Positions 1 to 11,097 of a stretch of 64,000 bases of DNA are shown in pieces. Position 1 is the stretch's first letter, and every line of letters begins with the position of its first letter. Origin of the DNA: Candidatus Cryptobacteroides sp. (lineage in GTDB: Bacteria; Bacteroidota; Bacteroidia; Bacteroidales; UBA932); contig JARIAS010000069.1 of the NCBI GenBank assembly GCA_029257745.1, positions 1 through 64,000 on the forward strand, given 5' to 3'. The notes beneath the pieces were generated by a model. It had not been told where the DNA came from, searched no databases, and saw only the letters and a program-made list of their open reading frames with translations. The translations under genes were made by a program, and so were the position numbers.

Positions 1-1092
1 ATTGAAGATTAGGTCTCCCTTGAAGAAACGTGGATTTAAATTAATGCTACCAGATACACGCTGCATATTATCTGTAAGTAGGATACCATCTTGTTTAAAG
101 AAGCCAAGAGAAGCCCTATATGGTAGCCATGAAGTAGCACCACTTATGCTTAGATTGTTATCAGTACCAAAGGCTGTCTTATATATTTGTTTTTGCCAAT
201 TTGTGTTAGAAGAACCTAACATTTTTACATAATCCTTGTCTTTTGTATTGTCATGCTTAGTAACAGCCTCTTTTAGTTCTTCAGCATTCATTACGTCAAG
301 ATATTTTATAGGTGTGCTTGTTGTAAATTGAGTGCTAAAGTTTATGCGAAGATTTTGACCTAGCTTTCCTTTCTTTGTTGTAATGATAATTACACCATTA
401 GATGCACGTGAACCATAGATAGCAGTTGCTGATGCGTCTTTTAGGATATTAATTGATTCAATATCATCAGGATTAATACTACTTAGAATGCTAGGTGCAC
501 CAGGAGTCAAATTATTATCCATTGGTACATCATCAATAATGATAAGAGGATCATTACTTGCATTCAGAGAAGCTCCTCCACGTATTCTGATACGGCTTCC
601 TGCACCTGGTGCTCCTCCATTTTGTGTAATTTGCACACCTGCTAATTTACCTGAAATTAACTGGTCAGGAGTAGAAATCATACCTTTTTGGAATGATTCA
701 CTAGAAATAGATGATATAGAGCCTGTTAGGTCTTTCTTTTTAACTGTTCCATATCCTATAACTACAACATCATTAAGATATGCAGTACTTTCACTTAATG
801 TTACTTTTATAGGTAACTTTGTGTCTTTAAGATTAATCTCTTTGTTATCAAATCCAAGATAGGAAAAAATTAGTATGGCATCTTTCTGAGCCTCAATCTC
901 AAAATTACCATCAAGGTCACTTTGTGTGCCTACTGTGCTACCTTTAACCTGAATTGATACACCGATAAGAGCCTCGCCTTTATCGTCGCTCACATTTCCT
1001 TGTACTTTAATTGTTTGTGCAAAAGCACTAATATTGGTAATTAGTGCAATAAGAACAAGGCAGAGCCATTTGTTTAGCATCTTTTTGTTCAT
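1..1092 (-). CDS. SusC/RagA-family TonB-dependent outer membrane receptor, N-terminal part (truncated by window edge)
   Basis: Minus-strand reading from ATG at 1092: MNKKMLNKWLCLVLIALITNISAFAQTIKVQGNVSDDKGEALIGVSIQVKGS...; carboxypeptidase-like repeat then plug (VVVIGYGTVKKKDLTGSISS, SINPDDIESINILKDASATAIYGSRASNGVIIITTKKG). Not in ORF track because it runs off the window. Confidence 0.93.
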   Translation of the reverse strand, partial: MNKKMLNKWLCLVLIALITNISAFAQTIKVQGNVSDDKGEALIGVSIQVKGSTVGTQSDLDGNFEIEAQKDAILIFSYLGFDNKEINLKDTKLPIKVTLSESTAYLNDVVVIGYGTVKKKDLTGSISSISSESFQKGMISTPDQLISGKLAGVQITQNGGAPGAGSRIRIRGGASLNASNDPLIIIDDVPMDNNLTPGAPSILSSINPDDIESINILKDASATAIYGSRASNGVIIITTKKGKLGQNLRINFSTQFTTSTPIKYLDVMNAEELKEAVTKHDNTKDKDYVKMLGSSNTNWQKQIYKTAFGTDNNLSISGATSWLPYRASLGFFKQDGILLTDNMQRVSGSINLNPRFFKGDLIFN

Positions 1093-1104
1093 TTTATTTA
1101 GTTA

Positions 1105-3246
1105 TTAGTTTATAGTTTTAATTTCTATTGCATATCCACCACCCATAACTTCATTGAGTTTAAGTATGCTGTTTTTCTTTACCTTAATAGTCTTTTTAGA
1201 ATATGATTCTGGATTGTTATAGTAGTGACTATCTTTATTATCTTGATATATTGTTGCTATATATTTTTGATTAGGATTAAGGAAGTCAAGTTTAATAGTA
1301 CTCTTTCTATTTACACCACTTACAGAGCCTATAAACCAGTTTTCACTGTATTTATCCTTTCTTGCTACTGTTATATACTCTCCTGGTTCAGCCTCAAGAT
1401 ATTTGCTGTCCTGCCATTCCACTGGTACAGCTTTTATAAATTCAAAGGCATCCATATACTTTTCATAGTTTTCTGGAAGGTCTGCTGCCATTTGAAGAGG
1501 GGAGTACATAGTAAGATATGTTGCCAATTGATTGCATATTGTTGAATTTACCCTACCTTCTCTATCAGGATTAGTCTTGTGTAGATCCATTTCTAGTATG
1601 CCAGGAGTGTAGTCCATAGGCCCTCCTATCAATCTTGTGAAAGGAAGTATTGTCATATGGTTAGGGTTATTTCCTCCAAATGATTGATACTCTTGTCCTT
1701 TTGCAGATTCTTGAGAAAGTAGATTTGGATATGTTCTAGACAGTCCAGTCATGTGTACAGACTCGTGAGCATTTACCATAATCTTCTTTTTAGCAGCTTC
1801 TGTAATACAATATAAATAGTGGTTTACCATATACTGTCCGTAGTGGTATTCTCCTCTTGGGATAATATTTCCTACGTATCCACTTTTTACATAGTGGTAG
1901 TTATTATCTACCATAAATTGGTAAGCCTTTTCAAGGTGTCTTTCATAATTTCTAATCGAACCAGATGTTTCATGGTGCATTATCATGCTGACATTTTTGC
2001 TTTTAGCATATTCTCCTATTCCTTTTACATCAAAATCAGGATAGGCAGTTACAAAATCAAAAACATAGTCTTTACTCTTGCCGAACCAGTCTTCCCAGCC
2101 GGTGTTCCATCCTTCTACAAGCATAGCAGGTATTCCGTGTTTAGATGCGAAGTCTATGTATCTTTTTACTTTTTCGTTGTTTGCTGCATGTCTATTTGAT
2201 GCTTTCGTTTTTGAATAATCAGTCTCTCCAATCTTAACGCTGTGTAGGTCTTTTGTATATGCCCAGTCGCTTTTTCCTGTAATCATTTCCCACCATACTC
2301 CCATATATTTAGTAGGTTTAATCCAAGAAGTATCCTCTATTTTTGAAGGTTCGTTTAGATTATACACTAATTTAGATGCTAATATATCCCTAGCGTCATC
2401 ACTTACGATAATAGTTCTCCAAGGAGTGTTAAAACTTGTCTGCACATAGGCACTATTTCCTATTGCATCAGGAGTAAGATGTGCTACAAATGAATTTGAA
2501 GCAGTTTTATATTCTAGATTAAGTGCAGGGAAGTTAATAAGGGCAGCTTCATGTATGTTTACATAAAGTCCGTTATTATATTTTAGCATAAGAGGAGTTT
2601 GAACACCATTTTTAGAAAAACCTGTCTGTGAGCAATTTCCAATTCTTACGCTGTCATAACGCTCTGCAATTTGAGATACTTTACAAATATCATAGTTGTA
2701 TTCTTCTGTATCATAATCTCCAGGTATCCAGATGGCTGTTTCATCTGATGGTAGAGCAAACTCTGTTTCTTCTTCTTTTACAACAAAGTAAATAAGGTTT
2801 TCTTGGTCAGGAAATTCATACCTCATTCCTAGTCCATCATTGTAAAGCCTAAATCTTAGATCCATCTCTCTATTAGTATTGCTTTGGATAAATCTTATGA
2901 ATAGCTCATTATATTCATTTTTAATTTTTGCTACCTCGCCCCATACAGGTGTCCACTCTTCATTAAAGTAAGATTTTTTATTTTCTTTGATTGTAAAATT
3001 AGAATTTAAATCACTTAGCTTATCTTGTCCTTCTATTTTAAAATTTTTATTTAGCTTGAAGCCAAGTTTTGAGGGCATTATAACGTTTTTGTCCTCATAT
3101 TTTACAGAATAATTTATCTCACCTTTTTTATTTAACCATAGCTCTAATCCTAGTTTCCCGTTAGGAGATACGCATTTTGTAGCTTGTGAGTAGCCTAATA
3201 CAGAACTTAGCATAAGTATAGTTATGCTTATAATAAAATTCTTCAT
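1105..3246 (-). CDS. GH97 family glycoside hydrolase, SusB-like alpha-glucosidase
   Basis: 713 aa with signal peptide; HHETSGSIRNYERHLEKAYQFM, KSGYVGNIIPRGEYHYGQ, VNAHESVHMTGLSRTYPNLLSQES, LPFTRLIGGPMDYTPGI motifs typical of GH97 (SusB subgroup). Confidence 0.93.
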   Translation of the reverse strand: MKNFIISITILMLSSVLGYSQATKCVSPNGKLGLELWLNKKGEINYSVKYEDKNVIMPSKLGFKLNKNFKIEGQDKLSDLNSNFTIKENKKSYFNEEWTPVWGEVAKIKNEYNELFIRFIQSNTNREMDLRFRLYNDGLGMRYEFPDQENLIYFVVKEEETEFALPSDETAIWIPGDYDTEEYNYDICKVSQIAERYDSVRIGNCSQTGFSKNGVQTPLMLKYNNGLYVNIHEAALINFPALNLEYKTASNSFVAHLTPDAIGNSAYVQTSFNTPWRTIIVSDDARDILASKLVYNLNEPSKIEDTSWIKPTKYMGVWWEMITGKSDWAYTKDLHSVKIGETDYSKTKASNRHAANNEKVKRYIDFASKHGIPAMLVEGWNTGWEDWFGKSKDYVFDFVTAYPDFDVKGIGEYAKSKNVSMIMHHETSGSIRNYERHLEKAYQFMVDNNYHYVKSGYVGNIIPRGEYHYGQYMVNHYLYCITEAAKKKIMVNAHESVHMTGLSRTYPNLLSQESAKGQEYQSFGGNNPNHMTILPFTRLIGGPMDYTPGILEMDLHKTNPDREGRVNSTICNQLATYLTMYSPLQMAADLPENYEKYMDAFEFIKAVPVEWQDSKYLEAEPGEYITVARKDKYSENWFIGSVSGVNRKSTIKLDFLNPNQKYIATIYQDNKDSHYYNNPESYSKKTIKVKKNSILKLNEVMGGGYAIEIKTIN

Positions 3247-3313
3247 AATTTACCTTGGGTTTTAAAGAATGTTTTTAATTAGTATGTATGTGTTATTAAT
3301 TATTTTTAATAAG

Positions 3314-3321
3314 CAAATATA
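3314..3321 (-). promoter_or_regulatory. Bacteroidota-type -7 box (TATATTTG) upstream of GH97 gene
   Basis: Minus-strand TATATTTG just after the hflX terminator, about 70 bp upstream of the GH97 start. Confidence 0.5.
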
Positions 3322-3326
3322 GTAAA

Positions 3327-3360
3327 AAAAATAAGAAGACGATATAATCTTCTTATTTTT
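3327..3360 (-). terminator. Rho-independent terminator after hflX
   Basis: AAAAATAAGAAGA / TCTTCTTATTTTT perfect inverted repeat with T-run on the minus strand. Confidence 0.75.
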
Positions 3361-3381
3361 AATCATATATATTCTATTTTA

Positions 3382-4563
3382 TTACCATAGAAAATTATCA
3401 AAAGGGTATCTCCCTGCGTGTATTTCAGCTACCATTTTATAAATGTCTTTTCTAAGCTTGTCTATACCTATTTTTTCTTTTGCAGAAATAAATATACAAG
3501 GTGTCTTTTCCTTTGCAATCCAGCTATTTTTAAGCTCGTTTAGGCTCATGTGTTCCTTCCCCTTAGGTTCAAGAGAAAATTCGTCGTATTCTATAAATTT
3601 ATAGTTATCTACTTTATTGAATATAACGAAGATAGGTTTATTATGTGCATCTATATCCCTTAAAGTTTGTTCTACAACCTGCATTTGCTCTTCAAAATCA
3701 CTTGCAGATATGTCTACTACATGTATCAGGATATCAGCTTCTCTAACTTCGTCTAGTGTGCTCTTAAATGCCTCTATTAGTTGTGTTGGCAGTTTCCTTA
3801 TAAATCCCACCGTATCACTTAACAGAAATGGGACATTCTCAATCACCACTTTTCTTACAGTAGTATCAAGTGTAGCAAATAGTTTGTTTTCAGCAAAAAT
3901 ATCACTCTTGGCTAATAGGTTCATTAGTGTACTTTTCCCAACATTAGTATATCCTACTAAGGATAGGCGAACTAATTGTCCTCTGTTACCTCTTTGAGTA
4001 GCCATTTGCTTGTCAACTTTTTTTAGTTGCTCTTTAAGTCTTGTTATTTTGTCCTTAACTATACGTCTATCTATCTCTATTTGAGTTTCACCCATACCGC
4101 CTCTAGTTCCCTGTCCTCCTCTTTGTCTTTCGAGGTGTGTCCACATTCCAGCTAGTCTTGGTAGTAAATAATTGTATCTTGCTAGCTCTACTTGCATTTT
4201 TGCATATGAACTTTTTGCTCTCTGTGCAAAAATCTCCAATATAAGGCTAGTTCTGTCTATCACAGCACTATGCTTTATTACCTTTTCTATATTTCTTTGC
4301 TGTATGCCTGAAAGCTCGTCGTCGAAGATTACGTAGTCTATTTTGTTTTCTTCGCAGTATTCAGCTATTTCTTTTAATTTTCCACTTCTTATATATGTAG
4401 AACTTTCAGGTTTATCTAATTTTTGTATAAATTGTTTTACGCCTGTACTGCCTGCTGTTTCTGCAAGAAATTCTAGTTCATCAAGGTATTCTTTTACCTT
4501 TCTTTCATCTTCTCCATTTTTTATTATACCTACGAATACTGCTTTTTGTTTTGATTCTTCCAT
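3382..4563 (-). CDS. hflX: GTPase HflX
   Basis: 393 aa; GxxGxGKST (GYTNVGKSTLMN), DTVGFIRKLP, NKVD, HflX N-domain and RLAGMWTHLERQRGGQGTRGGMGETQIEIDRR. Confidence 0.96.
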   Translation of the reverse strand: MEESKQKAVFVGIIKNGEDERKVKEYLDELEFLAETAGSTGVKQFIQKLDKPESSTYIRSGKLKEIAEYCEENKIDYVIFDDELSGIQQRNIEKVIKHSAVIDRTSLILEIFAQRAKSSYAKMQVELARYNYLLPRLAGMWTHLERQRGGQGTRGGMGETQIEIDRRIVKDKITRLKEQLKKVDKQMATQRGNRGQLVRLSLVGYTNVGKSTLMNLLAKSDIFAENKLFATLDTTVRKVVIENVPFLLSDTVGFIRKLPTQLIEAFKSTLDEVREADILIHVVDISASDFEEQMQVVEQTLRDIDAHNKPIFVIFNKVDNYKFIEYDEFSLEPKGKEHMSLNELKNSWIAKEKTPCIFISAKEKIGIDKLRKDIYKMVAEIHAGRYPFDNFLW

Positions 4564-4630
4564 TTCCTTTACATAAAAATAGGCTGTGCCAATTTGTGTG
4601 ACGCAGCCCTTTAGTTCTTATTTTTTGTTA

Positions 4631-5323
4631 TTATCTCAATTGGAATACAACTGGGAATGTGTAGGTTACTTTTACTGGACGGTCTCTTTGTTTTCCTGGC
4701 TTCCAACGTGGAGAGCTAGATACGACTCTTAAAGCTTCTTTGTCCAGTGAAGAGTCCACACCTCTAAGTATTTTTACATCAGAAACTCTACCATCAGGGT
4801 TCACTGTAAATTTTAGTGTAACACGTCCTTGCACGCCTGTTTCAACTGCAATAGCTGGATATACAAGGTGAGCATTTACCCATTTAGAAAATTCATTTGC
4901 ATCTCCTCCATTAAATGATGGTTTCTCTTCTACAAGTTGAAAAGGTATAGCTTCTTCTTCAACAGCTTCTTCTTCAACTTTTTCAACATAGTCCATAACT
5001 TGAACACCCATATCGGCATTGTCCTCTAGGTTTAGGAAGCTATTATCAATTTTGATATTGTCATCAACAATATCGATGTTGTCTGATACCATAACAATAG
5101 GCGGAGCTAACTCTGGTGGAGGTGGAGGTGTTTCTTGTGTGATAGGCACCATATCCTCTACTTCTACTACTTGATTGTTGTTTGCAAGTTGTTCAACTTT
5201 AGTTTCTCTGCTGCTCCAATTAAAGGCAATGTAAACAAGTCCTAGTGCTACGATAAGACCAATCTCTACAAAAAGAAGCCTTTTGTTTTCTAGACTTGCT
5301 TTAGGTGATTTCTTGATTTCCAT
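4631..5323 (-). CDS. tonB: TonB family energy transducer
   Basis: Single N-terminal TM, Pro-rich segment, C-terminal TonB domain (VYPAIAVETGVQGRVTLKFTVNPDGRVSDVKILRGVDSSLDKEALRVV). Confidence 0.92.
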   Translation of the reverse strand: MEIKKSPKASLENKRLLFVEIGLIVALGLVYIAFNWSSRETKVEQLANNNQVVEVEDMVPITQETPPPPPELAPPIVMVSDNIDIVDDNIKIDNSFLNLEDNADMGVQVMDYVEKVEEEAVEEEAIPFQLVEEKPSFNGGDANEFSKWVNAHLVYPAIAVETGVQGRVTLKFTVNPDGRVSDVKILRGVDSSLDKEALRVVSSSPRWKPGKQRDRPVKVTYTFPVVFQLR

Positions 5324-5505
5324 ATAACTATGTGTTCTTAAATACGTTCTTTGAGGTAAAGATAGAAATAATATTTATTATTTCAAATATTTTGCATGCA
5401 GAGAGGTGTTTTTTTATCTTTATTTGGTAAATATCTTATTTTTAAGCGAGCTTTTATTTAATTCAAATAAAAATTACTGATATTTGTAAATTAAATTTAT
5501 TGTTT

Positions 5506-5925
5506 ATGATTTCATATTATACGGAGGACGTTAAATTTACTCTGAAAGATAAAAGAAAAAATACTGTATGGTTAAAATCTTTAATTCAGAAGGAGGGGGC
5601 ATTAGCAGGTAATATCTCTCTCATTTTTTGTTCTGATTCATACATATTAGATATAAATAGAAAGTTTTTGCAACACAATTACTATACAGATATTATTACC
5701 TTTGATTATTGTGAAGATAATATTATTTCAGGGGATTTATATATAAGTATAGATACTGTTATGGCGAATGCTAAAGAGTATGAGCAAGATTTTCAAACAG
5801 AGTTAGATAGAGTTATGGCACATGGAGTATTGCATCTGTTGGGATATGATGATCATACTGATGAGGATATTGCTATGATGAGATTAAAGGAAAATGAGTA
5901 TATAGCTTTAAAAAATGAAATTTAA
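5506..5925 (+). CDS. ybeY: Endoribonuclease YbeY
   Basis: [16 protein letters not shown] zinc motif; ATG at 5506 preferred to the upstream TTG at 5500. Confidence 0.94.
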   Translation: MISYYTEDVKFTLKDKRKNTVWLKSLIQKEGALAGNISLIFCSDSYILDINRKFLQHNYYTDIITFDYCEDNIISGDLYISIDTVMANAKEYEQDFQTELDRVMAHGVLHLLGYDDHTDEDIAMMRLKENEYIALKNEI

Positions 5926-7828
5926 TTACGATATTATAGTTTTAGGTGGAGGACATGCAGGTTGTGAGGCAGCAGTTGCTGCTGCAAATCTAGGCTCCTC
6001 TGTATTATTAATTAGCATGGATTTAAATTCCTTTGCTAAAATGTCTTGTAATCCCGCAATGGGTGGTATTGCTAAGGGTCAGATTATTAGGGAGATAGAT
6101 GCTTTAGGAGGTCAGAGTGCTATCGTAACTGATGCTAGTACACTGCAATTTAGAATGCTTAATAAGTCTAAGGGTGCAGCGATGTGGAGTCCAAGAGCAC
6201 AATGTGATAAAAATGCTTTTTCATCTAATTGGCGTAAAATCATAGAAAGTACCTCAAACTTAGATACTTACGCCGATATTGTTACTTCTCTTCTTTTTGA
6301 GAATGATAAAATAGCCGGGGTATATACAAAGACAGGTGCAATATTTAAATCTCAGGCACTTATTATAACTGCCGGAACCTTCTTATCAGGAAAACTTTTC
6401 ATCGGTCGTAATCAATTTGAAGGAGGAAGGATGGGGGAATTATCTTCTTATGGTTTGACAGAACAATTAATAGAAAGGGGAATCAGGACAGATAGGATGA
6501 AGACAGGTACACCACCTAGATTAGATATTCGCTCGATAGATTTGTCCAAGGCTGAGGTACAGATAGGCGATCAAAATCCTGAGAAGTTTTCATATTTGCC
6601 ATTTGCTTCGAGTATACAAAAGGAGCATGAGCAAATGCCTTGCTATATCTTTCATACTAATGCTAAGGTACATGAGATTCTTAAATCAGGATTTGCGGAT
6701 TCACCTATGTTTTCAGGTTTAATACATGGAAAGGGGCCTCGTTATTGTCCTAGTATAGAGGATAAGATTAGGACTTTCGAAGGTAAAGATTCCCATCAGT
6801 TATTTTTAGAACCCGAGGGTAGGAATATAAATGAGTATTATCTTCAAGGATTCTCTTCATCTCTTCCTCTGAATATTCAGTTAGAAGCTTTGAAGAATAT
6901 TGCTGGCTTTGAAAATGCTCATATATATAAGCCTGCATATGCTGTGGAATATGATTTTTTTGATCCTGTTCAATTAAAGCATACTTTGGAGTCTAAGCTT
7001 GTAGAGAATTTGTTTTTGGCAGGTCAAGTTAATGGAACAACAGGCTATGAGGAAGCTGCTGCACAGGGAATTGTTGCAGGAATTAATGCTCACTTAAAGA
7101 TAAATAATTTGCAAGAATTTGTTTTGTCAAGAAATGAAGCATATATTGGGGTTCTTATAGATGATCTTATAACTAAGGGTGTAGATGAGCCATACAGAAT
7201 GTTTACATCTAGGGCAGAGTATAGGATTTTATTAAGACAAGATAATGCTGATTATAGGCTTACTGAAAAGTCATATAATATAGGTCTAGCATCTAGGGAT
7301 AGGTTTGAATACACAAAAAAGAAATATCAAGATGTAAATGCTTTACTTCTTTTAGCTAAAGAGAATAATTTAAAAGCAGAGGTTGTTAATCCTTATTTAT
7401 TGTCTATTGGTTCTAAGGTATTATCAGAGTCTAAAAGAATAGAAGATCTTATCGCACGGCCTGATATACATTTTAGGGATCTGTATAATTTTGTTCCACG
7501 TGGAACAAAATTGAAGTATTTGGCAAATGAGAGTTCTGAAGATTCAAATACTCTTTTATCTTATGAGAATGAGCTTATGCAGTCTGCAGAAATTGCTATT
7601 AAATATAAAGGTTATATTGAAAGGGAAAGATTGCAGGCTGAAAAATTACATCGCTTAGAGAGTTTGAAGATACCTTTGGATTTTGATTTTGAGAAAGTTT
7701 CAGGTTTGTCTATCGAATGTCGTCAAAAGCTGAAAAAATATAAGCCTGCGACTATTGCACAGGCATCTCGTATTTCAGGAGTCTCTCCTTCTGATATTTC
7801 TGTATTGCTTTTGTACTTTGGCCGTTGA
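5915..7828 (+). CDS. mnmG: tRNA uridine-5-carboxymethylaminomethyl modification enzyme MnmG (GidA)
   Basis: [13 protein letters not shown] motif, [12 protein letters not shown], full length 637 aa. Confidence 0.98.
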   Translation: MKFNYDIIVLGGGHAGCEAAVAAANLGSSVLLISMDLNSFAKMSCNPAMGGIAKGQIIREIDALGGQSAIVTDASTLQFRMLNKSKGAAMWSPRAQCDKNAFSSNWRKIIESTSNLDTYADIVTSLLFENDKIAGVYTKTGAIFKSQALIITAGTFLSGKLFIGRNQFEGGRMGELSSYGLTEQLIERGIRTDRMKTGTPPRLDIRSIDLSKAEVQIGDQNPEKFSYLPFASSIQKEHEQMPCYIFHTNAKVHEILKSGFADSPMFSGLIHGKGPRYCPSIEDKIRTFEGKDSHQLFLEPEGRNINEYYLQGFSSSLPLNIQLEALKNIAGFENAHIYKPAYAVEYDFFDPVQLKHTLESKLVENLFLAGQVNGTTGYEEAAAQGIVAGINAHLKINNLQEFVLSRNEAYIGVLIDDLITKGVDEPYRMFTSRAEYRILLRQDNADYRLTEKSYNIGLASRDRFEYTKKKYQDVNALLLLAKENNLKAEVVNPYLLSIGSKVLSESKRIEDLIARPDIHFRDLYNFVPRGTKLKYLANESSEDSNTLLSYENELMQSAEIAIKYKGYIERERLQAEKLHRLESLKIPLDFDFEKVSGLSIECRQKLKKYKPATIAQASRISGVSPSDISVLLLYFGR

Positions 7829-7857
7829 TAGTGAACAAGTTTTTTTGAATTCTATTG

Positions 7858-7888
7858 CCCTTTCATATCTATTTTGAAAGGGTATTTT
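7858..7888 (+). terminator. Terminator between convergent mnmG and ruvA
   Basis: CCCTTTCA...TGAAAGGG followed by TATTTTTAT. Confidence 0.7.
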
Positions 7889-8478
7889 TATAAGCTTTTT
7901 AGTGCTATCTTGATAACATCTTCTACCTTTAATTCAGGGCTTTTTCTTACAAGATCTGGAATAACTTTGTTAATACTAGCCCTATTGAAACCTAGCATTA
8001 ATAGGGCAGTGCTAGCTTCTTCTATAACTTTTTTATTTGGACTTTGGACTATGTCTATGCTGATTGAACTATCTTCACCTTTTATTATTTTGTCTTTTAA
8101 GTCTATAATTATTCTTTGTGCTGTTTTCAGACCTATTCCCTTTACTGCTTTGATGCGGTTTATATCTTCTTCAAGTATGGCTGTTTTAAGCTCTTCATCA
8201 TTAAGTGAGGATAATATCATTCTTGCCGAATTTACACCAATTCCAGATACTGATATTAGTTGTCTAAAAATTTCTCTTTCTTGAGTTGTTGCAAATCCAT
8301 AAAATTGCTCATCATCTTCTCTTAAATGATGATGCAGGAAAATTTGAATATCTTCTTTTTCTTGTATTGCTTGAAATGTTTGAAGAGATATTTGAATATT
8401 ATATCCAATCCCATTGTTTTCAATGCAGAGTTCAGTAGGGTTTAGAGCTGTTATTTTACCTTTGATGTAATTGTACAT
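7888..8478 (-). CDS. ruvA: Holliday junction DNA helicase subunit RuvA
   Basis: MYNYIKGKITALNPTELCIENNGIGYNIQISL; HhH motifs (ISVSGIGVNSA, AVKGIGLKTAQRII). Confidence 0.96.
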   Translation of the reverse strand: MYNYIKGKITALNPTELCIENNGIGYNIQISLQTFQAIQEKEDIQIFLHHHLREDDEQFYGFATTQEREIFRQLISVSGIGVNSARMILSSLNDEELKTAILEEDINRIKAVKGIGLKTAQRIIIDLKDKIIKGEDSSISIDIVQSPNKKVIEEASTALLMLGFNRASINKVIPDLVRKSPELKVEDVIKIALKSL

Positions 8479-8567
8479 AAGTCTTTAATTATTCTACAAA
8501 ATTATTATAATTTAATGTCAAATGAAAGATTAGTTTCGTAAATTTGTAAAATTCAATTTGAGAGAGT

Positions 8568-9797
8568 ATGAATGTTAAAGAAATAAGGGAGTCTTTTCCT
8601 ATATTAAAATCTAAGGTATATAATAAAGATCTTGTTTATTTGGATAGTGCGGCGACAATGCAGCGTCCTAAATGCGTTATTGATAAGTGGAATGAACTTT
8701 CTTTGAAAAAGAATGCTAATATACATCGCTCTATGTATTATATCGCAGAGCAGGCTACTATTGAGTATGAACTTAGCAGGGATTATGTTAAAGACTTTAT
8801 GAATGCCTCTTGTAGGGAAGAAATCATTTTTACTTCTGGTGCAACTGCAGGACTTAATATGTTAGCGTTTTCATTAGGGGAAGCATTAATTAAAGAGGGT
8901 GATGAAATTATTATATCAGAGGCTGAACATCATTCTAATATTGTGCCTTGGCAGTTAATGGCTCAAAGGAAGAATGCTAAAATTATCGTGTGGCATGTAG
9001 ATGATAATGGCGAGTTGGATTTGGAGGAACTAAAGACTTTGATAGGGGAGAGGACTAAAATACTTGCTTTCACACATGTTTCAAATGTTTTAGGTATTTT
9101 AAATCCTTGCAAGGATATAGTTAAAATTGCTAAGTCGAATAATTTAATTACAGTTGTAGATGGCTCTCAGGCAGTAGTTCACGAAAAGATAGACGTACAG
9201 GATTTGGATTGTGATTTTTATGTTTTTTCAGGACATAAAATATATGGGCTGACAGGTACTGGTGTTGTTTATGGCAGAAAAGAGCTATTAGAGATAATGC
9301 CTCCATATATGGGAGGTGGCGAGATGATAGAGAATGTTACAATGCAAAAAACTACGTTTACAGAACTCCCTTTGAAGTTTGAGGCTGGAACGCCAAATTT
9401 CACGGCTATATCATGTCTTAAAACTGCATTGGAATTTGCAGAGAGTTTACGTACTAAAGATCTTGAAGATTATTATGAGAAATTAAAAGAGTATTTGTAC
9501 GATTATTTTTCTCAAGATAAGAGTGTGCATGTACTAGGTAATATAGATAATCTTGCACGTAAGTTTGGTATATTTTCCCTTAGTATAGATGGGGTGCATC
9601 ATCAAGATTTGGCACTGCTTTTGGATAAGATGGGAGTAGCTGTACGTTCAGGTCATTTATGTGCTCAGCCATTGCTTAGTAGATTTGATTTGACCGGAGT
9701 TACCAGACTTTCTTTAGCTATGTATAATACTATTGAAGAGTTAGATGTTTTTGTTAAAGCCTTTGAAAAGGCTGTTAAAATGTTGAGAAATGGATAA
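8568..9797 (+). CDS. sufS: Cysteine desulfurase SufS
   Basis: PLP Lys motif FSGHKIYGLTGTGVVYG, active-site RSGHLCAQPLL. Confidence 0.96.
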   Translation: MNVKEIRESFPILKSKVYNKDLVYLDSAATMQRPKCVIDKWNELSLKKNANIHRSMYYIAEQATIEYELSRDYVKDFMNASCREEIIFTSGATAGLNMLAFSLGEALIKEGDEIIISEAEHHSNIVPWQLMAQRKNAKIIVWHVDDNGELDLEELKTLIGERTKILAFTHVSNVLGILNPCKDIVKIAKSNNLITVVDGSQAVVHEKIDVQDLDCDFYVFSGHKIYGLTGTGVVYGRKELLEIMPPYMGGGEMIENVTMQKTTFTELPLKFEAGTPNFTAISCLKTALEFAESLRTKDLEDYYEKLKEYLYDYFSQDKSVHVLGNIDNLARKFGIFSLSIDGVHHQDLALLLDKMGVAVRSGHLCAQPLLSRFDLTGVTRLSLAMYNTIEELDVFVKAFEKAVKMLRNG

Positions 9798-10206
9798 GAC
9801 AATAAAGGAATTAGAGGCCCAAGTTGTAGCTGATTTTGAGCTTTTTGATGAATGGCTAGATAAGTATGAATACCTTATTGATTTAGGTAAAAAATTAGAG
9901 CCATATCCAGAGGAGGATAAGACTGAGGATAAGTTGATAAAAGGTTGTCAGTCAAAGCTTTGGCTGAATTTTAAGAAGCATGGAGATAAGATATTTTTTT
10001 ATGCAGATAGTGATGCTATTATTACAAAGGGTATAATATCCTTATTAATATCTGTATACTCAGGAAGGACTGCAAAAGAGATTGCAGAAGCAGAGTTTGC
10101 CTTTATAGATCAAATAGGATTAAAGGAAAATCTATCTCCTACACGAACTAATGGCTTGATTGCTATGATACAGAAAATCAGACAATTAGCTAGAGAAAAT
10201 CAATAA
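9790..10206 (+). CDS. sufE: SufE family sulfur-transfer protein
   Basis: LIKGCQSKLWL catalytic Cys motif, 138 aa, overlaps sufS end. Confidence 0.95.
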   Translation: MDKTIKELEAQVVADFELFDEWLDKYEYLIDLGKKLEPYPEEDKTEDKLIKGCQSKLWLNFKKHGDKIFFYADSDAIITKGIISLLISVYSGRTAKEIAEAEFAFIDQIGLKENLSPTRTNGLIAMIQKIRQLARENQ

Positions 10207-10219
10207 AATAAAAGTAATT

Positions 10220-10570
10220 ATGAATCAAGAAGTTTTAACTGCTGAAGATGTTAAGGCATTAGAACCCTTATATAATAATGTAATATTGGCTTTAAAACAG
10301 GTTTACGATCCTGAAATACCCGTTAATATTTATGATTTAGGTTTAATATATGAGTTATATATCAGTAAAAATCATCACGTTAGTATAAAAATGACATTTA
10401 CAGCTCCAAGTTGTCCAATGGCAGATGAGGTGCTTGCTGATGTTAAGCAGAGCGTTGAAGATGTGCCAGGCATAGAGTCTTGTGAGATAGAATTGGTTTT
10501 CGAACCTGCTTGGGATAGGTCAATGCTTTCTGAGGAGGCAAGGCTGGAGTTGGGTTTAGATTTGGAGTAA
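10220..10570 (+). CDS. DUF59/MIP18 family Fe-S assembly protein (SufT/PaaD-like)
   Basis: VYDPEIPVNIYDLGLIYELYI and TAPSCPMADEVLADVKQSV motifs. Confidence 0.92.
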   Translation: MNQEVLTAEDVKALEPLYNNVILALKQVYDPEIPVNIYDLGLIYELYISKNHHVSIKMTFTAPSCPMADEVLADVKQSVEDVPGIESCEIELVFEPAWDRSMLSEEARLELGLDLE

Positions 10571-11067
10571 TGGCAAAGGTTGATGTATATTTTTCTTTGG
10601 GCACTAATTTAGGTGATAGAAAGGCTAATTTAGATAATGCAATATCTTATATGGAAGAGATGTTTTTATCTAAGGCTGAAAGAAAGGCAAGTTATATTGA
10701 AACAGAAGCATGGGGATTTGAGTCTGAAGATAAATTCCTAAATACTGCTGTTTTATTTAATCTTAACAATACTTTTGCTTCAAGTTTGGAGCATGCTTTG
10801 GATATTTTGGACAAGTGCAAGTGTATAGAAAGGAAGATGGGCAGAAATGAGGAGATTAAGTATCATCTTGATGGCTCTCGAGCTTATAGTTCTAGAATTA
10901 TTGATATTGATATATTGTATTACTCTGTTGAAAATATTCAGAGCAATAGATTAGTCATTCCTCATGCTAGTATTAAAGAGAGAGATTTTGTATTAATACC
11001 TTTAAGAGAAATAGCAAAAGAAGAACTTATTAGTGCATATCCATATATATTTAATCAAAATTATTAA
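10570..11067 (+). CDS. folK: 2-amino-4-hydroxy-6-hydroxymethyldihydropteridine pyrophosphokinase
   Basis: SLGTNLGDRKANL, IDIDILYY, IPHASIKERDFVLIPL motifs. Confidence 0.93.
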   Translation: MAKVDVYFSLGTNLGDRKANLDNAISYMEEMFLSKAERKASYIETEAWGFESEDKFLNTAVLFNLNNTFASSLEHALDILDKCKCIERKMGRNEEIKYHLDGSRAYSSRIIDIDILYYSVENIQSNRLVIPHASIKERDFVLIPLREIAKEELISAYPYIFNQNY

Positions 11068-11097
11068 TTTTGCACTTTCTTAGTAAATGAATAGATT

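Noticed and set aside
2-862. Plus-strand ORFs 2..232 and 488..862
   Set aside because: Antisense shadows of the susC-like gene, which reads convincingly on the minus strand.
1225-2199. Plus-strand ORFs inside the GH97 gene
   Set aside because: Antisense to a strongly supported GH97 CDS; no domain-like sequence.
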